Part shown: positions 40,160 to 51,989 of the stretch, one piece after another | Layout of the letters: each line of letters starts with the position of its first letter | How positions within the stretch are numbered: position 1 is the first letter of the stretch | Source of the DNA: Centropus unirufus | Taxonomy: Eukaryota; Chordata; Aves; Cuculiformes; Centropidae | NCBI GenBank assembly: GCA_013397695.1 | Contig: VYZI01000118.1 | Location: 171,510 to 235,509, forward strand | Length of the DNA stretch: 64,000 nt | Reading direction: 5' to 3' | The notes under the pieces: model-generated | The model's input: the letters and a program-made list of their open reading frames with translations, nothing else | The model's database searches: none | What the model was told of the DNA's origin: nothing | Translations under genes and position numbers: made by a program

Positions 40160-40372
40160 TTGCAGAATGGTTTGGCTCCGCCCCCTGTGCCAGTGGCCGG
40201 GACACCTCCCATTGGATCAGGTTGCTCCAAGCCCCATCCAACCTGGCCTTGAACAACTCCAGGGATGGGGCAGCCACCACTGCTTTGGGCAACCTGGGCC
40301 AGGGCTTCCCCACCCTCACTTAAAAACATTTCTTCCTAAGATCTCATCCCAATCTCCCCTCTTGCAGCTTAG
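40160..40372 (-). mobile_element. CR1 LINE 3' end, antisense
   Basis: About 210 bp: GGGACACCTCCCATTGGATC, then CATCCAACCTGGCCTTGAAC and CAACCTGGGCCAGGGCTTCC. It is a young avian CR1 type. An oppositely oriented copy of the same part of the element begins about 820 bp downstream. Confidence 0.92.
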
Positions 40373-41189
40373 GGTAGGTTATGTAATCAAAACGGCTTGG
40401 CTCTTGCTATTTATGACTTAGGTACTCTTTTAGAGTTGTTCCAGGCTCACAATGTAAATGGATTCTACACCCAAACATTTGCTGTACCAAGTACACTAAT
40501 TGTAGGTTTAAAATTGGATAATAACAAGATTATAATAGTGTTCAAGAAGAAATACAAAGGGAGAGGAAAAATAGCCTGCCTTATATGGTATGGAGTAAGT
40601 AGGACATTATTTCCGTTTGAGCTGTGCAAGAGATGATTAGTGACACGGATAAGTACTACCTTGCTCAAATCCTTCCACTTTGAGTGGAATGATTCAAGTG
40701 CTCACAGGTGTGTTATGCATTGTTATGTCTGTGTGCTTGCGTATTGTGCTATTCCCACTAGACTCGGTAGGACTTGACTGTTGGGGCCAGTGGGGACACG
40801 ACCAGGTTGTGTGTAAGAACATTGTGAAGGTCACAATGTAAAGGGGTCACAGAAGCGGTTTATCTCCAATTCACTCACTGCACATGACATGAAATTTGAA
40901 CTTTGCACGTACTGTTCTCCCCTTCGCTATATTTGGGCATTGTTGCACTTTAATAGCGTTTCCGAAACTCTCCGAGATCCTGTATGTTTCCCATAAGCAC
41001 ACGGAGCACTCTATTTTTGTGTCTGCCTTGCACTGTACTCCAGATGGCTTTGGTGTATTTTTGGTGTATGCATCTTTGTGGCTCATCTGGGGAAAAAAAT
41101 AGGATGATAAGCATATTCCTCGAAATGAAGATAGCTTTTCAAGATAAGTTTGTATCTAATGGCCAACAGGAAAGTTGGGCATGGGCTCT

Positions 41190-41476
41190 TTATCCGGGAG
41201 GGAGGGGATAGGACAAACGGGAATGGTTTTGACCTGAAAGAGGGGAGATTGAGATGAGATCTTAGGGAAGAAATGTTTTGCTGTGAGGGTGGGGAGGCCC
41301 TGGCCCAGGCTGCCCAGAGCAGTGGTGGCTGCCCCATCCCTGGAGGTGTTCAAGGCCAGGCTGGATGGGGCTTGGAGCTCAATGATCCAATGTGAGGTGC
41401 CCCTGCCCATGGCAGGGGGTGGAATTGCATGGGCTTTGAGGTCCCTTCTGACCCAAAGCACCTGTGATTCTATGAA
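41190..41476 (+). mobile_element. CR1 LINE 3' end, sense
   Basis: About 285 bp in sense orientation: AGGGTGGGGAGGCCCTGGCC, then CCATCCCTGGAGGTGTTCAA, ending with the tail GTGATTCTATGAAT. It carries the degenerate end of ORF2. It forms an inverted pair with the copy at 40160-40372. Confidence 0.93.
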
Positions 41477-44353
41477 TATTCAAAGCAGCAAAGTTGACTA
41501 AAAAAGTATATCACACATCATGGATGTTAATATCTCCCATTTACATTTCATTTGGAAGTATTTTTTCTCTTTGAATGAGATAGCAGCTGACAGTAAAAAA
41601 TCCATTTTTGTGCGTATTCACAGAGCAAGCGTGCTTGAGGGAACTCTGTTGTGCTCTTGCTTGGTGGTTAAATTGTTGTGGTTTTTTTTCATTCAGTAAT
41701 ATAGCTGTCATTAACCAGGATTAGATGAGGGGTTGTTGTGTTTCATTTTTTTTTATTTTATCTGGCATAAATCCCGTAAGAGTTGGCTGATTAATGTGCC
41801 CTCTGCCTTTGCAGACTAGTTTGAACTGGAAGACAGCTATGTAAAGTTGCCAAGAAAAATAATACGCAGTGAACAATTCCCTTTATGCACATGAATTACA
41901 GCGATATTCTTTAGGAGAGTACCTGCTCCTTCCAAATGAACAGCATTGCATTTGCGGGGCTTGGATCAATGGGTGTGGTTCTTTGGTGTATCTGAAAGAA
42001 GCTTATGTGGTAATATCCGGATAGAAGATGGCTTTTAAGCTCTAATACATCGCGGATCAGCCGAGCATCTGCACTGCCTGCCTCCTTCTCTGATTTGTTT
42101 TGTCCATCCAGTCTGTGATACCTTAGTCTGGTGCGGCTGCGTTTTAGGTTTAAATCAATTCTATTTGCTCGATGCTAACAGGAAGGGGCTAGATCATACT
42201 GAATCATCTTCTGGTAACAGCGTGTAGAGGCGAGCTCTTCATTATCCTCTGTCCAGCTAAATAAATCTGCTTCCCGAGAGAATTTCTGTCAAAGGACCAA
42301 CTCTGGGCTGTCTCTCCGTGTTGGTACTGGCTTAGCAAAAAGGATAAAAATAACTGTCTTCACTCTTAGTGGAAGCTGTGACTGAAGGCTGGACCACAAG
42401 TGCTCCTGAAGCTGAAGATAGTCATGATTCCCAGCAAGATTTTAGTCTACCACAACCCTTCTGGGGGCACGCGCACAGAAACTTATAAAAGTACTAGAAG
42501 GCGTAAAAAATCTCTTGGAGAATTGTTCCAAAATGGATATCGTGTCAAACCTGGACATAGTATCCCTGAAAAGGAAGAACAACATACTTTTCGAAACTCC
42601 TTGGTGTCTTGTTATAGGGTCGGCTCATACTGGGGTAAGGTCCAACTCTAAAGTTTTTGTTCAGAATTGTAGTTTGAGAGTCTGTCTTTGCTGCTGGTGT
42701 TATTATTTTCTAAAAAGAAGTGTTATTTAATTTTTTCAATGCTACAGGATATCAGTGGCTTTATTGGAAAATTCCTTCCCAAACTCGTGTGCTGTAGTGT
42801 GCCTGTATCTCCAGTAACTCATCAGAGGGGTTCAGTGTTCCCCTAGAATCAAATAATCCAGTCTTTATTGAAGGATAGAATGTCATGGTCTACAAGGGTG
42901 GCGTCAATAAGAGATTCTTTGAAAACTCCTGTGATTATTTTAACAGGTGTAAAAGTAAGTTAAAGAAATGGGCAATGGAGAGATCTGTTATCAAGTCTTT
43001 GAGTCAGCATTGTTTGAAAGCAGTCGATGTACAACTTGGGGTAGATTCTGTACTTGATGTCAGTTTGCTCTCCTGGTTCATAAGGTACTGATTTTTTCCC
43101 TCTGTGGGCTCTTTTCCCTGCCCATACACTCGCATAACCGAGGCAGGGAAGCGTAGGACAATATTTTGGCCAAGTTGCTTCCAAGGAATGGCAAATTATT
43201 TTCCGGCCATGCTCTTTCTTCTCATCTTGTTCTTTGGGCTTTCATTTTCAGATCCCTCTATAATTTTCAGACCCCTGTACAAGCTGTGGAATCTCAGGGT
43301 GCTCTGATTATTTTGCATGCTAACAATTATCTCTCTACTATATGCAAATCAGAAAGGGTTCCAACGTCCTAGATATGGGTTCAGGTTTTACAATCTTCAG
43401 TAAACCATGTGGTCTTAAAGATAGTGTAGAAGAAGTCATTCACAGGTGCGATGAAGATACCGTTCTGATGAATCTGTGAATGGTTTGTTAGGAACAGAAT
43501 CTTTGTGGAATGAATCCTTGTACCAGTATTTTGGAGACGCTGTTGTCAGGAAAAGCTACATAATGTGATAAGAAGTGGATTATTTATCTCTCTGATAAGA
43601 AATAATGCAGTGCTTGATGGTGTTCTTGTAGACAGACCCCTCCTGCTGAATGAAGAAATATCCCAGTTTCTGCTTCTTAGAAACTCATGAAAGACAAATA
43701 AGCTGAGTTGCAATTGCCTTTTCTTCCCCTTTACGGATTTGAAATTGTAAATTTCCTTTTTTTTGGAGGGATTTGTAATATATGGGTAATCCTGATTGCT
43801 ACCGTCTGTTAATCCACTGGAAAGCATCAGCCAAAAGACTACAACACTGTCTTGCAGACAGGAAAATATCCTATTTTTGCACCTTTACGACTGAAGTCAG
43901 ATGAAACTTGAAATCATGTAGTTTGTTTTGCCATAAACTTTATAGAGAAAACAATTTTTTTTCTACTGGCACATAGTTTAGTGGTCGTGTTTGTATAACT
44001 GGTCTGCCTTAAAGAATCCATTTCACTGGTTCCTTTGTCAGAAGTCAGAAAGTGATAGCTGGGGAGTTTTTGCACCTCACCTAATGTCACTGAACAGGTA
44101 TGTGGGGAAGTCAATAGAAATACTGTTGTGTTCTACATCTAGCCCAATATTCCATCACAGCATCTTAGTTCCTGTTGCACACATCACCGATTTCTGTAAT
44201 ATTTAAGACTCATTTAGCTTTGTTAAAGGGTATTTGCCCTCTCCTGGGGACCCTGAAGAGATGTCAATGTCTCAATTTTTCATATCTAAAATCAGTTTAT
44301 TGAATTCCAGGAGGCTGGCGTTTGAGCTGTGGGAGTCAGGTGCATTTTCTGTG

Positions 44354-44430
44354 AGGGGTTTTTGTTGTTTTTTTTGTTTGTTTGTAGTTTAGGGTTTTTT
44401 GTTGGTTTTTTTCTTGTTTGTTTGTTTCTT
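44354..44430. repeat. T/G-rich low-complexity tract, TTTG type
   Basis: Runs of TTTG and TTTTTG such as GTTTGTTTGTAG and CTTGTTTGTTTGTTTC over about 75 bp. Confidence 0.85.
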
Positions 44431-45026
44431 ATTTTACAAATTCCAGATTGAACTTTCAGGAAATAAAATTGCACCTTGTGTTATCCAGGAAATTATATAG
44501 TAAAAATAATAGACCGTATTAAATATTTTACATTTTCAGCGTACTTTGAAAACTGCATTTTGAACTGCGCAGGCAACACAAATAGCTAAAGAAATACCTT
44601 CACAGTAAGAAATTAATCATGTGGTATACTTGGAGTTTCATTTGCATTATACCTTCAACTCAAATTATTGTATTACAGGCAGAAACTATTGGCTAAAATT
44701 CTTAGTCTCCTATTGTTAAAGGAATCTGGTTTTATAATCATAGAAGTATTTTATGGTCTGTAAATCTATGAATCTCTTTGCTTTATCCTGGGCATTGCAG
44801 CTCAAATAACTCCAGCTCAGAAGCATCTTTTATTTATCCATTTAGAAGAAGACTGACAAACTCATTTAAACTAATTTTATCTGTGTAGTTTTCTGTTATT
44901 TGAGATGTTTTTACCAGGTAAATTAAATCTTTTCATACTTTTTTTGGTAAAAATTGTAGTATAGATGATTTTATCCTATTCCAGTTAGATCTCATAAGAA
45001 AATTATTCTAATATAAATCTCTTGCC

Positions 45027-45041
45027 AAAAAAAAAAAAAAA
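45027..45041. repeat. Poly-A run of 15
   Basis: Fifteen A residues, 13 bp before the tail end of an antisense CR1. Bird CR1 normally ends in an octamer repeat rather than poly-A, so the run is probably unrelated to it. Confidence 0.9.
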
Positions 45042-45054
45042 GGTCAGTGACATG

Positions 45055-45392
45055 ATCATAGAGCCATAGAATCATGGAATGCTTTGGGTTGGAGAGAACC
45101 CCTACAGGTTATCCAGTCAAGCCCTCCTGCAGGAGCAGGGACATGTGTGGCTCGATCAGGTTGCTCAGAGCTCCATCCAGCCTGACCTTCAATGTTTCCA
45201 GAGTGGGTCCTCCTCTGCCTCCCTGGGCAACCTAGGCCAGCATTTCACCATCCTCATTGTAAAACATTTCTTCCTTAGATCCAGTCTAAATCTCGCCTCC
45301 CTTAGTTTAAAACCATTACCCTTTGCCCTGTCTCAACAGGCCTTGCTGCTGTGTCTGTCCCCATCCTCCCTGTAGGTCTCCTTTCCTGGAAG
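45055..45392 (-). mobile_element. CR1 LINE 3' end, antisense
   Basis: About 340 bp starting at the tail repeat CATAGAGCCATAGAATCATG and continuing through TTGGGTTGGAGAGAACCCCT and TCCATCCAGCCTGACCTTCA to GTCTCCTTTCCTGGAAGAG. A poly-A run of 15 (45027-45041) lies just before it. Confidence 0.92.
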
Positions 45393-47354
45393 AGTTATTC
45401 AATGATGGAGACAACATGAGTGCTTCCTGAGCATTCCATTCCCTATTTGTTCAGTTAACTTTAAGAGGCCGGATCCTGCTCGATGTGCAAAATCAGAATA
45501 GACATCCTGTAATACATAAGAAACTCTATCTCAAACTGTTGATTTTATCCTTTCAGTGTTGAGCAGTTTTGTTGTTATAAAAGGAATTTTTGTTCCCCAC
45601 ATGGGTACAATAATTTCCCAAACCTTGCAAAGGACAGAGATATGTACATATTTGTCTAAGTAGCTCAGACAAGTTTGGGAAAATGGGAATTTTAGTGCTT
45701 GTGCTACAGAATTTTGCTTACTATGTATAAATAGCCAAAAAATCTGTTCTTGGTGAGTTGGTGGGTCTGAAAGAGAGATTATCTTCATTGCACGTCAAGT
45801 TTGGTTTGAAAACAGCACGAGAGCATAGCATGGGGACATTGAGAACCAGTAACACAGACAAGCTACTTTTTACAGACACTTTGTCAATAATTGCTTTTGA
45901 GATAGACTCATCAAAGTCTTTTCTGCTTAACTCTTTAATTTTCATCTTTTTTTTTTCATTTTGATCTTTCTTTTTAATTTTGATCATGTGTGGCTTCACA
46001 ACGGGCTACCTACTGAATAATTTAGGGCATTCTTAGTTCGACAACGGTCTCATTGCAACAAGGGTATTGCTGTGCGGATTTTCACATTATCAGTTTATGG
46101 ATGCACGTATGATTGCAAGCACGCTTCCACATGTCATTAATCCCAGCTCCAGAATGAAGGGCTGTGGGGACTTTCCCTCTGGGAATTATTCAGTTGATTC
46201 ATCATCCCCTCACTAAGTTCAAAGCGATGTAAAAAATCCTGCATTTAGGGGGGAAACTCATTTCATCTGAGTTTCCTGCTTACATTTTAGTCTCGGCAGA
46301 AGCTTTTTGTCATCTCTTAGAAGGATAAGGCTGAGGCCCCTGAATTCCCGGCAGCCTTTCAAAATACACGTGGTTTAAGGTCAAGCACTCAATGCTATGA
46401 AATGCTCAAGGTGCCAGATTAATTCAAAACCAGCAACTTGTATCTCATTCCCGGTCAAGCTGTAGAAAGAACAGTTCAAGAATGGGAATTCCCCTTTCTT
46501 CCTCCTTTCAGTTGGGTTGGTATTATTGGATGTCGCCCACAGACACAACGTCTTGGTATGGTGTAACCTGCCCTGGAGGTGGGCGCGCTGCTGGGCTCTG
46601 CCGTGTCATTTGTCCCTGCAATGTGAAGTTGTTTTGGGAGGCTGTGTTAATAGTGTTCTGAGGAGGAAACACTGCAGTCCTACTAAAAACAGGCTGTTTC
46701 CCTGCTTTTCAGCAGCCCTGTTTGCAAAAAGTGCCTGCCTTTCTCATCATGGTCTGTACCAAGCGTGCTCCCTACTCCCAACCTCTGCCTTTTAGCTCCT
46801 GAGCCAGGTTCTCCTTGCCTCTAGCAGCAGTCAATGTCAAATGGAATTTAAAGCCCGCAGTTGGCTTGATTTGCTACTAAAGGGCGTTATAAAGCTCAGA
46901 AGTGAACCAGCAGATTCACTGCGAAATCCAGAGCTCTAACACGCTGTCCTGCTGAGGCGGGTTGTACTCCTTGCTCAGCACCTGGGCAGGGATTGTCAGG
47001 GCAAAAAAAAGAGTTTCCCTGCAAGATTCATTCTACTGATTAAATTTGTATGATGTGATGTCACTAGTTAGCTTGAAAGAATATTTTTTTATAAAAAAAA
47101 CTTTACAGGAAAACAGAATATAATTTTAATAGGTGTTAAAAATACTTGAAATACAGAAATTTTTATAGGCTTCAAAGGGGTATTGTCATAGTTTTCCTAA
47201 AATCAATTTCAGATGCATATTGATTTACCAGAAGACTTTTTTGGCTAATATATAATATATTTTACAGTAAATACAGTAATTCAATATTTCTAACATGACT
47301 GATGTTTCTACAAGAGCTATTTAAATATAATCATGTTGTCTATAAAATCAGAAA

Positions 47355-47442
47355 ATAATAGAAAACTTTGGATTGGACAATACCCTAAAGCCCGCCCAGT
47401 TCCAACCCCCTGTCTTGGACAGGGGCGCCTCCCACCAGGCAT
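47355..47442 (-). mobile_element. CR1 LINE 3' tip, antisense
   Basis: A short fragment: AATAGAAAACTTTGGATTGG, then AAAGCCCGCCCAGTTCCAAC and GGGGCGCCTCCCACCAGGC. It matches the terminal 90 or so bases of CR1 in reverse complement, diverged. Confidence 0.8.
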
Positions 47443-48523
47443 GCATCTTTGCTCTTGAGGAGGACCTCTCCACTCCACTGAGATGATGAAGGTTGTGACC
47501 AGGTTCTATATTTGCTAGGACCAGTCTTTCCTGACGTTTCTAGAAACAAAAAGTGGTTTCTAGCACTGCAAATGGGTACATTAATTGCCAGCGAAGAGGA
47601 AGTATGAGAAGAGCCTGCTCTGGACCTGCCTGTGACAGTTGCAATACTGTGTTACACAACTTTTATATAACTCTGGGCTGTCTAATAAAAACTATCTTAA
47701 GCTTTATTTTAATTTTATAAGCTGTGCATGTGTATAATACACAGTGTACTTTCATTCATATGCCACAGAGCTGCAGCCAAATTATTTACTAGCAGCATAA
47801 GTCCTTTTTAATAACTTAAGCCCTTAATCTTCTCTACTCTTTACTCTTGCACACACTCTGTGTCTCGTTGGCTTTGCAGTTTTCTGTTCACACAACCTGA
47901 TTTCAGCATAAAAATGCTATTTTCTTGTAAAAATAGTTAGTTAGAAGTCAAAGTGTAATCTATTCCTATAGTTATAGTCTGATGGAAAGAATTGTAAACT
48001 CATCATTTTTCAAAGAGAATGTGTTGTCCCTCTGTTCTCCTGCTTGAGTTTTTGGAAATTAGGGTGGAGATAAGGAGCATTATTATAATAAAAGATTTTA
48101 CGTCATTAAGATTTGTCGATTTAATCAGGCATATACAGAGTCTGCTTTATCCAGGTTATCAGATCTCTTGCCCATAATCTCTTATTTTTCACTGAGCAAT
48201 GTGGGAGCTCGGAGGATCGAGGAGTTTTGGATCTATACATGTCTTTGACAGCCTGGAAGAGGAGAACGTGCACTAGACCTAACAAAGGAACCTCAGTGAG
48301 GTTTTTAGCCCGTAGCTTTCAGGCTGTAGGTCTCCTCCCATGGCTTTCTCTATAAACAAAGGCTTTCTGGTAGGGTAGTTCAGCTCATGAGGAAATCAGT
48401 TCAAAACAATTAGAAAAAGGCCTGGTAAGGATCTTGGAACCACAAAACATGGAAGAACATTTCAAAGGTATTTGACATTTTGTATGCTACCTACATTGAT
48501 GTCATTGATCGCTCTCATTGTAA

Positions 48524-48670
<147 letters not shown>

Positions 48671-48792
48671 TAAGACCTTTACTTGCACACGGGGTTAGTT
48701 GCACTGGTGTCAGAACATAAATGGCTTGTGGTTCGAGTAATACATGTTTTTCTTTTATCTAAAAACCCACTTGTTATCTATTCTTCAAGACT

Positions 48793-48848
48793 TTCTGCTG
48801 ATGAATGATTTATCAGTATCAGCGTCTTTTGACATGTCATCAGCAGAA
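48793..48848. other. Perfect 12-bp inverted repeat with 32-nt loop
   Basis: TTCTGCTGATGA at 48793-48804 is the exact reverse complement of TCATCAGCAGAA at 48837-48848. It lies 124 nt downstream of the S4 exon, so it would form a hairpin in the pre-mRNA. Confidence 0.8.
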
Positions 48849-49614
48849 GATTTTACTTGGTGTGGTGTTACATTTGAAATATCTGAGCAAGACTGAGTGC
48901 TGATAAATTAAAAGCAGAATGAATTACAGAGCTTTACACTGATTAAATATTAATTATTTCCATGTAATCAGTTCATATTCCACTGCCTTGGAAAAACAGA
49001 AATTGCAATTCATTCGGCAGAGTGCTGCTAAAAAGTAATTTGAGAAATAATATTTGTGTCTCAGGTTTTTTTTGAGCTGAGCATCCTCGTTCATATGAAA
49101 AACATTAAAAATTAATTTTACACTCAGCTATCTTTATATTCTGTTTGGTGTCATTAGCATTTCTTTCAAAGAATATTTAAAATAATGCAAGTAACTTGCT
49201 GGCTTTCACTGATTTTTTTAGTCTATTGATACATGAAGGTTTTGCAGAAGCAGCACACTTTGAGTGATCTTTGATGGAAAAAAATAACAGTACCTTCTGG
49301 TGCCTGTATGGAAAAGGGGAGCAATTTGTGCAGGCGTTCAGAATTTCCAATGAGTTTGCGTTTAACACTTGGAGCAGCCTTGCCACACAAAAATGGTGGT
49401 AGTGGAAAAGCCGCATAAACTCAAAGGATTTTGGATAAAGGCTAAAAACGCCTTTAGGAGTGCTGGATTTGTAAACTCCCAGATCCATAAATGAAGCGAT
49501 AATGCCCAAATCACATTCCGTGTATTTAGAACTCGCTTATTGAAGGTGGACCTGTTCATTTAAATAGCATTTGTCTGGGGCAAAATTTACTCTTTGGTTA
49601 GATACCATAATCTC

Positions 49615-49667
49615 TGTGATTATTTGTGTCCCAATGTGTGATTTTGTGTGATTATTTGTGTCCCAAT
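49615..49667. repeat. Local duplication, period 32
   Basis: A 21-base word beginning TGTGATTATTTGTGTCCC and ending AAT occurs at 49615-49635 and 49647-49667 with no mismatch, so the duplication looks recent. Confidence 0.9.
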
Positions 49668-49940
49668 ATCTGTAAAAAAACAAATTCTGATTATTAGAAA
49701 CAGAGCTTTCTGCTATGGCTGGTTTTGACTAGAGGAATTTCAATGTGCTTGGCATTAATAACAAGAAACGCCTTGAGAACAAGATGAGAAACTGAAAAGG
49801 TTTTGAGGGCACTGCCGTGGTCTTAGTGTTCGGTACAATTAGGGCAGAAATTCTGTCCTGCTTTCCCGCTTTCCTCCGGTAAAAAAAAAAAAAAAGGTTT
49901 AACCTTTAAATTAAAATTAGTGGTGGAATTAGTGGCTGTG

Positions 49941-50030
49941 NNNNNNNNNNNNNNNNNNNNNNNNNNNNNNNNNNNNNNNNNNNNNNNNNNNNNNNNNNNN
50001 NNNNNNNNNNNNNNNNNNNNNNNNNNNNNN
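49941..50030. other. Assembly gap, 90 N
   Basis: A run of 90 undetermined bases. The right flank begins TTGTATATATTATATAC, so the gap may hide a TA-rich microsatellite. Confidence 0.99.
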
Positions 50031-51084
50031 TTGTATATATTATATACAGAATGGGCAGAAGGGCTGTTTGAAACAATACTAAAAGAGAATCAGGGAGAGG
50101 GCCAACAAAGTAGTGTGGGGCTGCTAGGTAATTATTAGGATATCTGAAAAACTACTAATTTGCTTTGAAAAGAACCAGTAAGGCAAAGCAAAATGTTACT
50201 GTAGTGTATGAAAAGACAGCTCTCTGCCAAGGATCTATTTGTTTCCCTAGTTTGAAATTAAGTGCATTTCACTCAGTATTTTTTGCCCTTATGTTCTATG
50301 AAATAGGATGAATTTTGTGGGGTTCAGAGAAAATGTCTCTCCTTCACTGTTTTCTAATATTTTTTCCACAAAAATGCTGAGGCTTAGAGCTCTCAGTGAG
50401 GGATTTTGCACAGATGTTGGAAGGAGCTTAAAGAGCAGGAAAATGTTTGTGACTAATCCTGCAGCTATATTTAGACTCTGGCAGGAACACCAGGAGCATT
50501 TCAGAGAGGAGAGATAAGGTACAATGGTTGATAAATCTGAAAAAAACCAAAATGTACCAAACAGGTCATGTAAACAGTTATTTTTATTTACTGCTGTCAT
50601 TTACTTGTATTACCACAAAATATATAATATTACATATAATAATGGAGACAAACTGATGTGTGATTGTCTCAGGAGCATCTTCTGGTCCAATTTTTAGGCG
50701 AAGGATGAGATTTAGCCTTCTGAGGTTTGCATCAGCATGATTTCCATCATTTTTTTTAATCTAGGAACCTGTTCTTAGGATCCTGTACTGTGACCAAGTG
50801 TTATCATAAAAAAAAAACGCACACCTTAACCATACTTTAAGGAACCGTACTCTCTATGAAATGTCCACAGAGAAGTCCCTAGGAGATCATGGAAGCAGAA
50901 TAATAGGAAAATTCCTTAGGACTGTATATACAAAGTGTAAAATATCTAAGTTATTTAGTTTGGGAATCCTAATTTTCTTTTTTTTATCAAAAAAGCAGTC
51001 TCATAGTTACAAATCGGCTGCGATAGGTGATTAATTGTTGGCTATAACTGCAGGGAAGTGGTCATGTGTACAATTGGTGACATG

Positions 51085-51338
51085 GCCTTCATGGTTTGGG
51101 TTGGAGGGGACCTCAAAGCCCATCCAGTTCCAAGCCCCCTGCCATGGGCAGGGACACCTCCCACTGGACCAGTGACCTCCAAGCCCCATCCAACCTGGCC
51201 TTGAACACCTCCAGGGATGGGGCAACCACATCTTCTCTGGGCAACCTGGGCCAGGGCCTCCCCACCCTCACACCAAAACATTTCTTCCAAATATATCTTC
51301 AAAATCCCCTCTCTTTCAGCTGAAAGCCATTAGCTTCC
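51085..51338 (-). mobile_element. CR1 LINE 3' end, antisense
   Basis: About 250 bp, well preserved: GTTTGGGTTGGAGGGGACCT, then CATCCAACCTGGCCTTGAAC, then CACCAAAACATTTCTTCC. It lies about 580 bp upstream of the S5 exon. Confidence 0.93.
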
Positions 51339-51783
51339 ATCCTAATCCCGCAGCAAATACATCCTCTTGGTGGTAATTGTTAAAGTGTCCCCAAGTCTGG
51401 GGTCAAAAGCGCGATGGATATAGAAAAGGATACAAGCTAAAGCAAAAAGAAATAGTTCAAAATGCCTCAGTCCATTTTCCAGTGGCTAATACTAATTGGC
51501 ATTACTCAGTTTAATTAATGGACATGCATGGATGTATTCCAAGGTAGTAGAATATTTACATGGAAATAATTGCTGGGGTGTTTAGCAGTGAAAAATGGGC
51601 AGGTGAGCGTGCTGGGGGCCAACCGAATGGTCTGTGCTAAAGCACTATTTCTATTTGTGCCATGAGTACAGACGCAGCTGAGGTTTGCGTGTGTCTTTCT
51701 AAGGCATCGGAGCTTTTCTTTCAAGATAACTAAATTATGAAGAATATTATGAATATGAAGAATGATGAAGATTTTTAGGGAGC

Positions 51784-51885
51784 CGGTGTCTCCGCAGAAA
51801 TCCTCCCCAGGCTCTTTCAGGCTCGAGCTCGCCGTCGCGTACATCTGCGCGTTGCAAACGTGGGATAAATTCCCGTCTAAGTCCG
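51784..51885. other. CpG-dense patch before the S5 exon
   Basis: Twelve CpG dinucleotides in 102 bp, against a background where most intron stretches of this length have none to two. The densest part is 51824-51860. It ends about 30 bp before the S5 exon and contains an alternative acceptor, CTCTTTCAG, ending at 51820. Confidence 0.8.
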
Positions 51886-51913
51886 TTTGTTGTTGGGCTT
51901 TGCTTCCTTTCAG

Positions 51914-51989
51914 CAATTCCATCAAGCTCGTGAATCTGTGCTCCATATTTATCAGCACGTGGCTGACAGCGGCTGGGTTCATACATTTG
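51914..51989 (+). CDS. KCNMA1: KCNMA1 exon: S5
   Basis: The 76-nt exon has one base finishing Ser230 and 25 codons: NSIKLVNLCSIF, ISTWLTAAGF, then IHL. It is the S5 helix that, with S6, forms the pore domain. The acceptor is TTCCTTTCAG and the donor is CATTTG|GTAAGT, phase 0, joining to GTG GAG (Val-Glu) of the next exon. The residues match positions 231-255 of human Slo1 as remembered. The reading frame stays open for about 150 nt upstream of this exon. A second good acceptor, CTCTTTCAG ending at 51820, would lengthen the exon by 93 nt in frame; I treat that as an unproven alternative. Confidence 0.97.

Noticed and set aside
51515..51982. 155-codon minus-strand open frame
   Set aside because: Shadow of the S5 exon and the CpG-rich stretch before it on the opposite strand.
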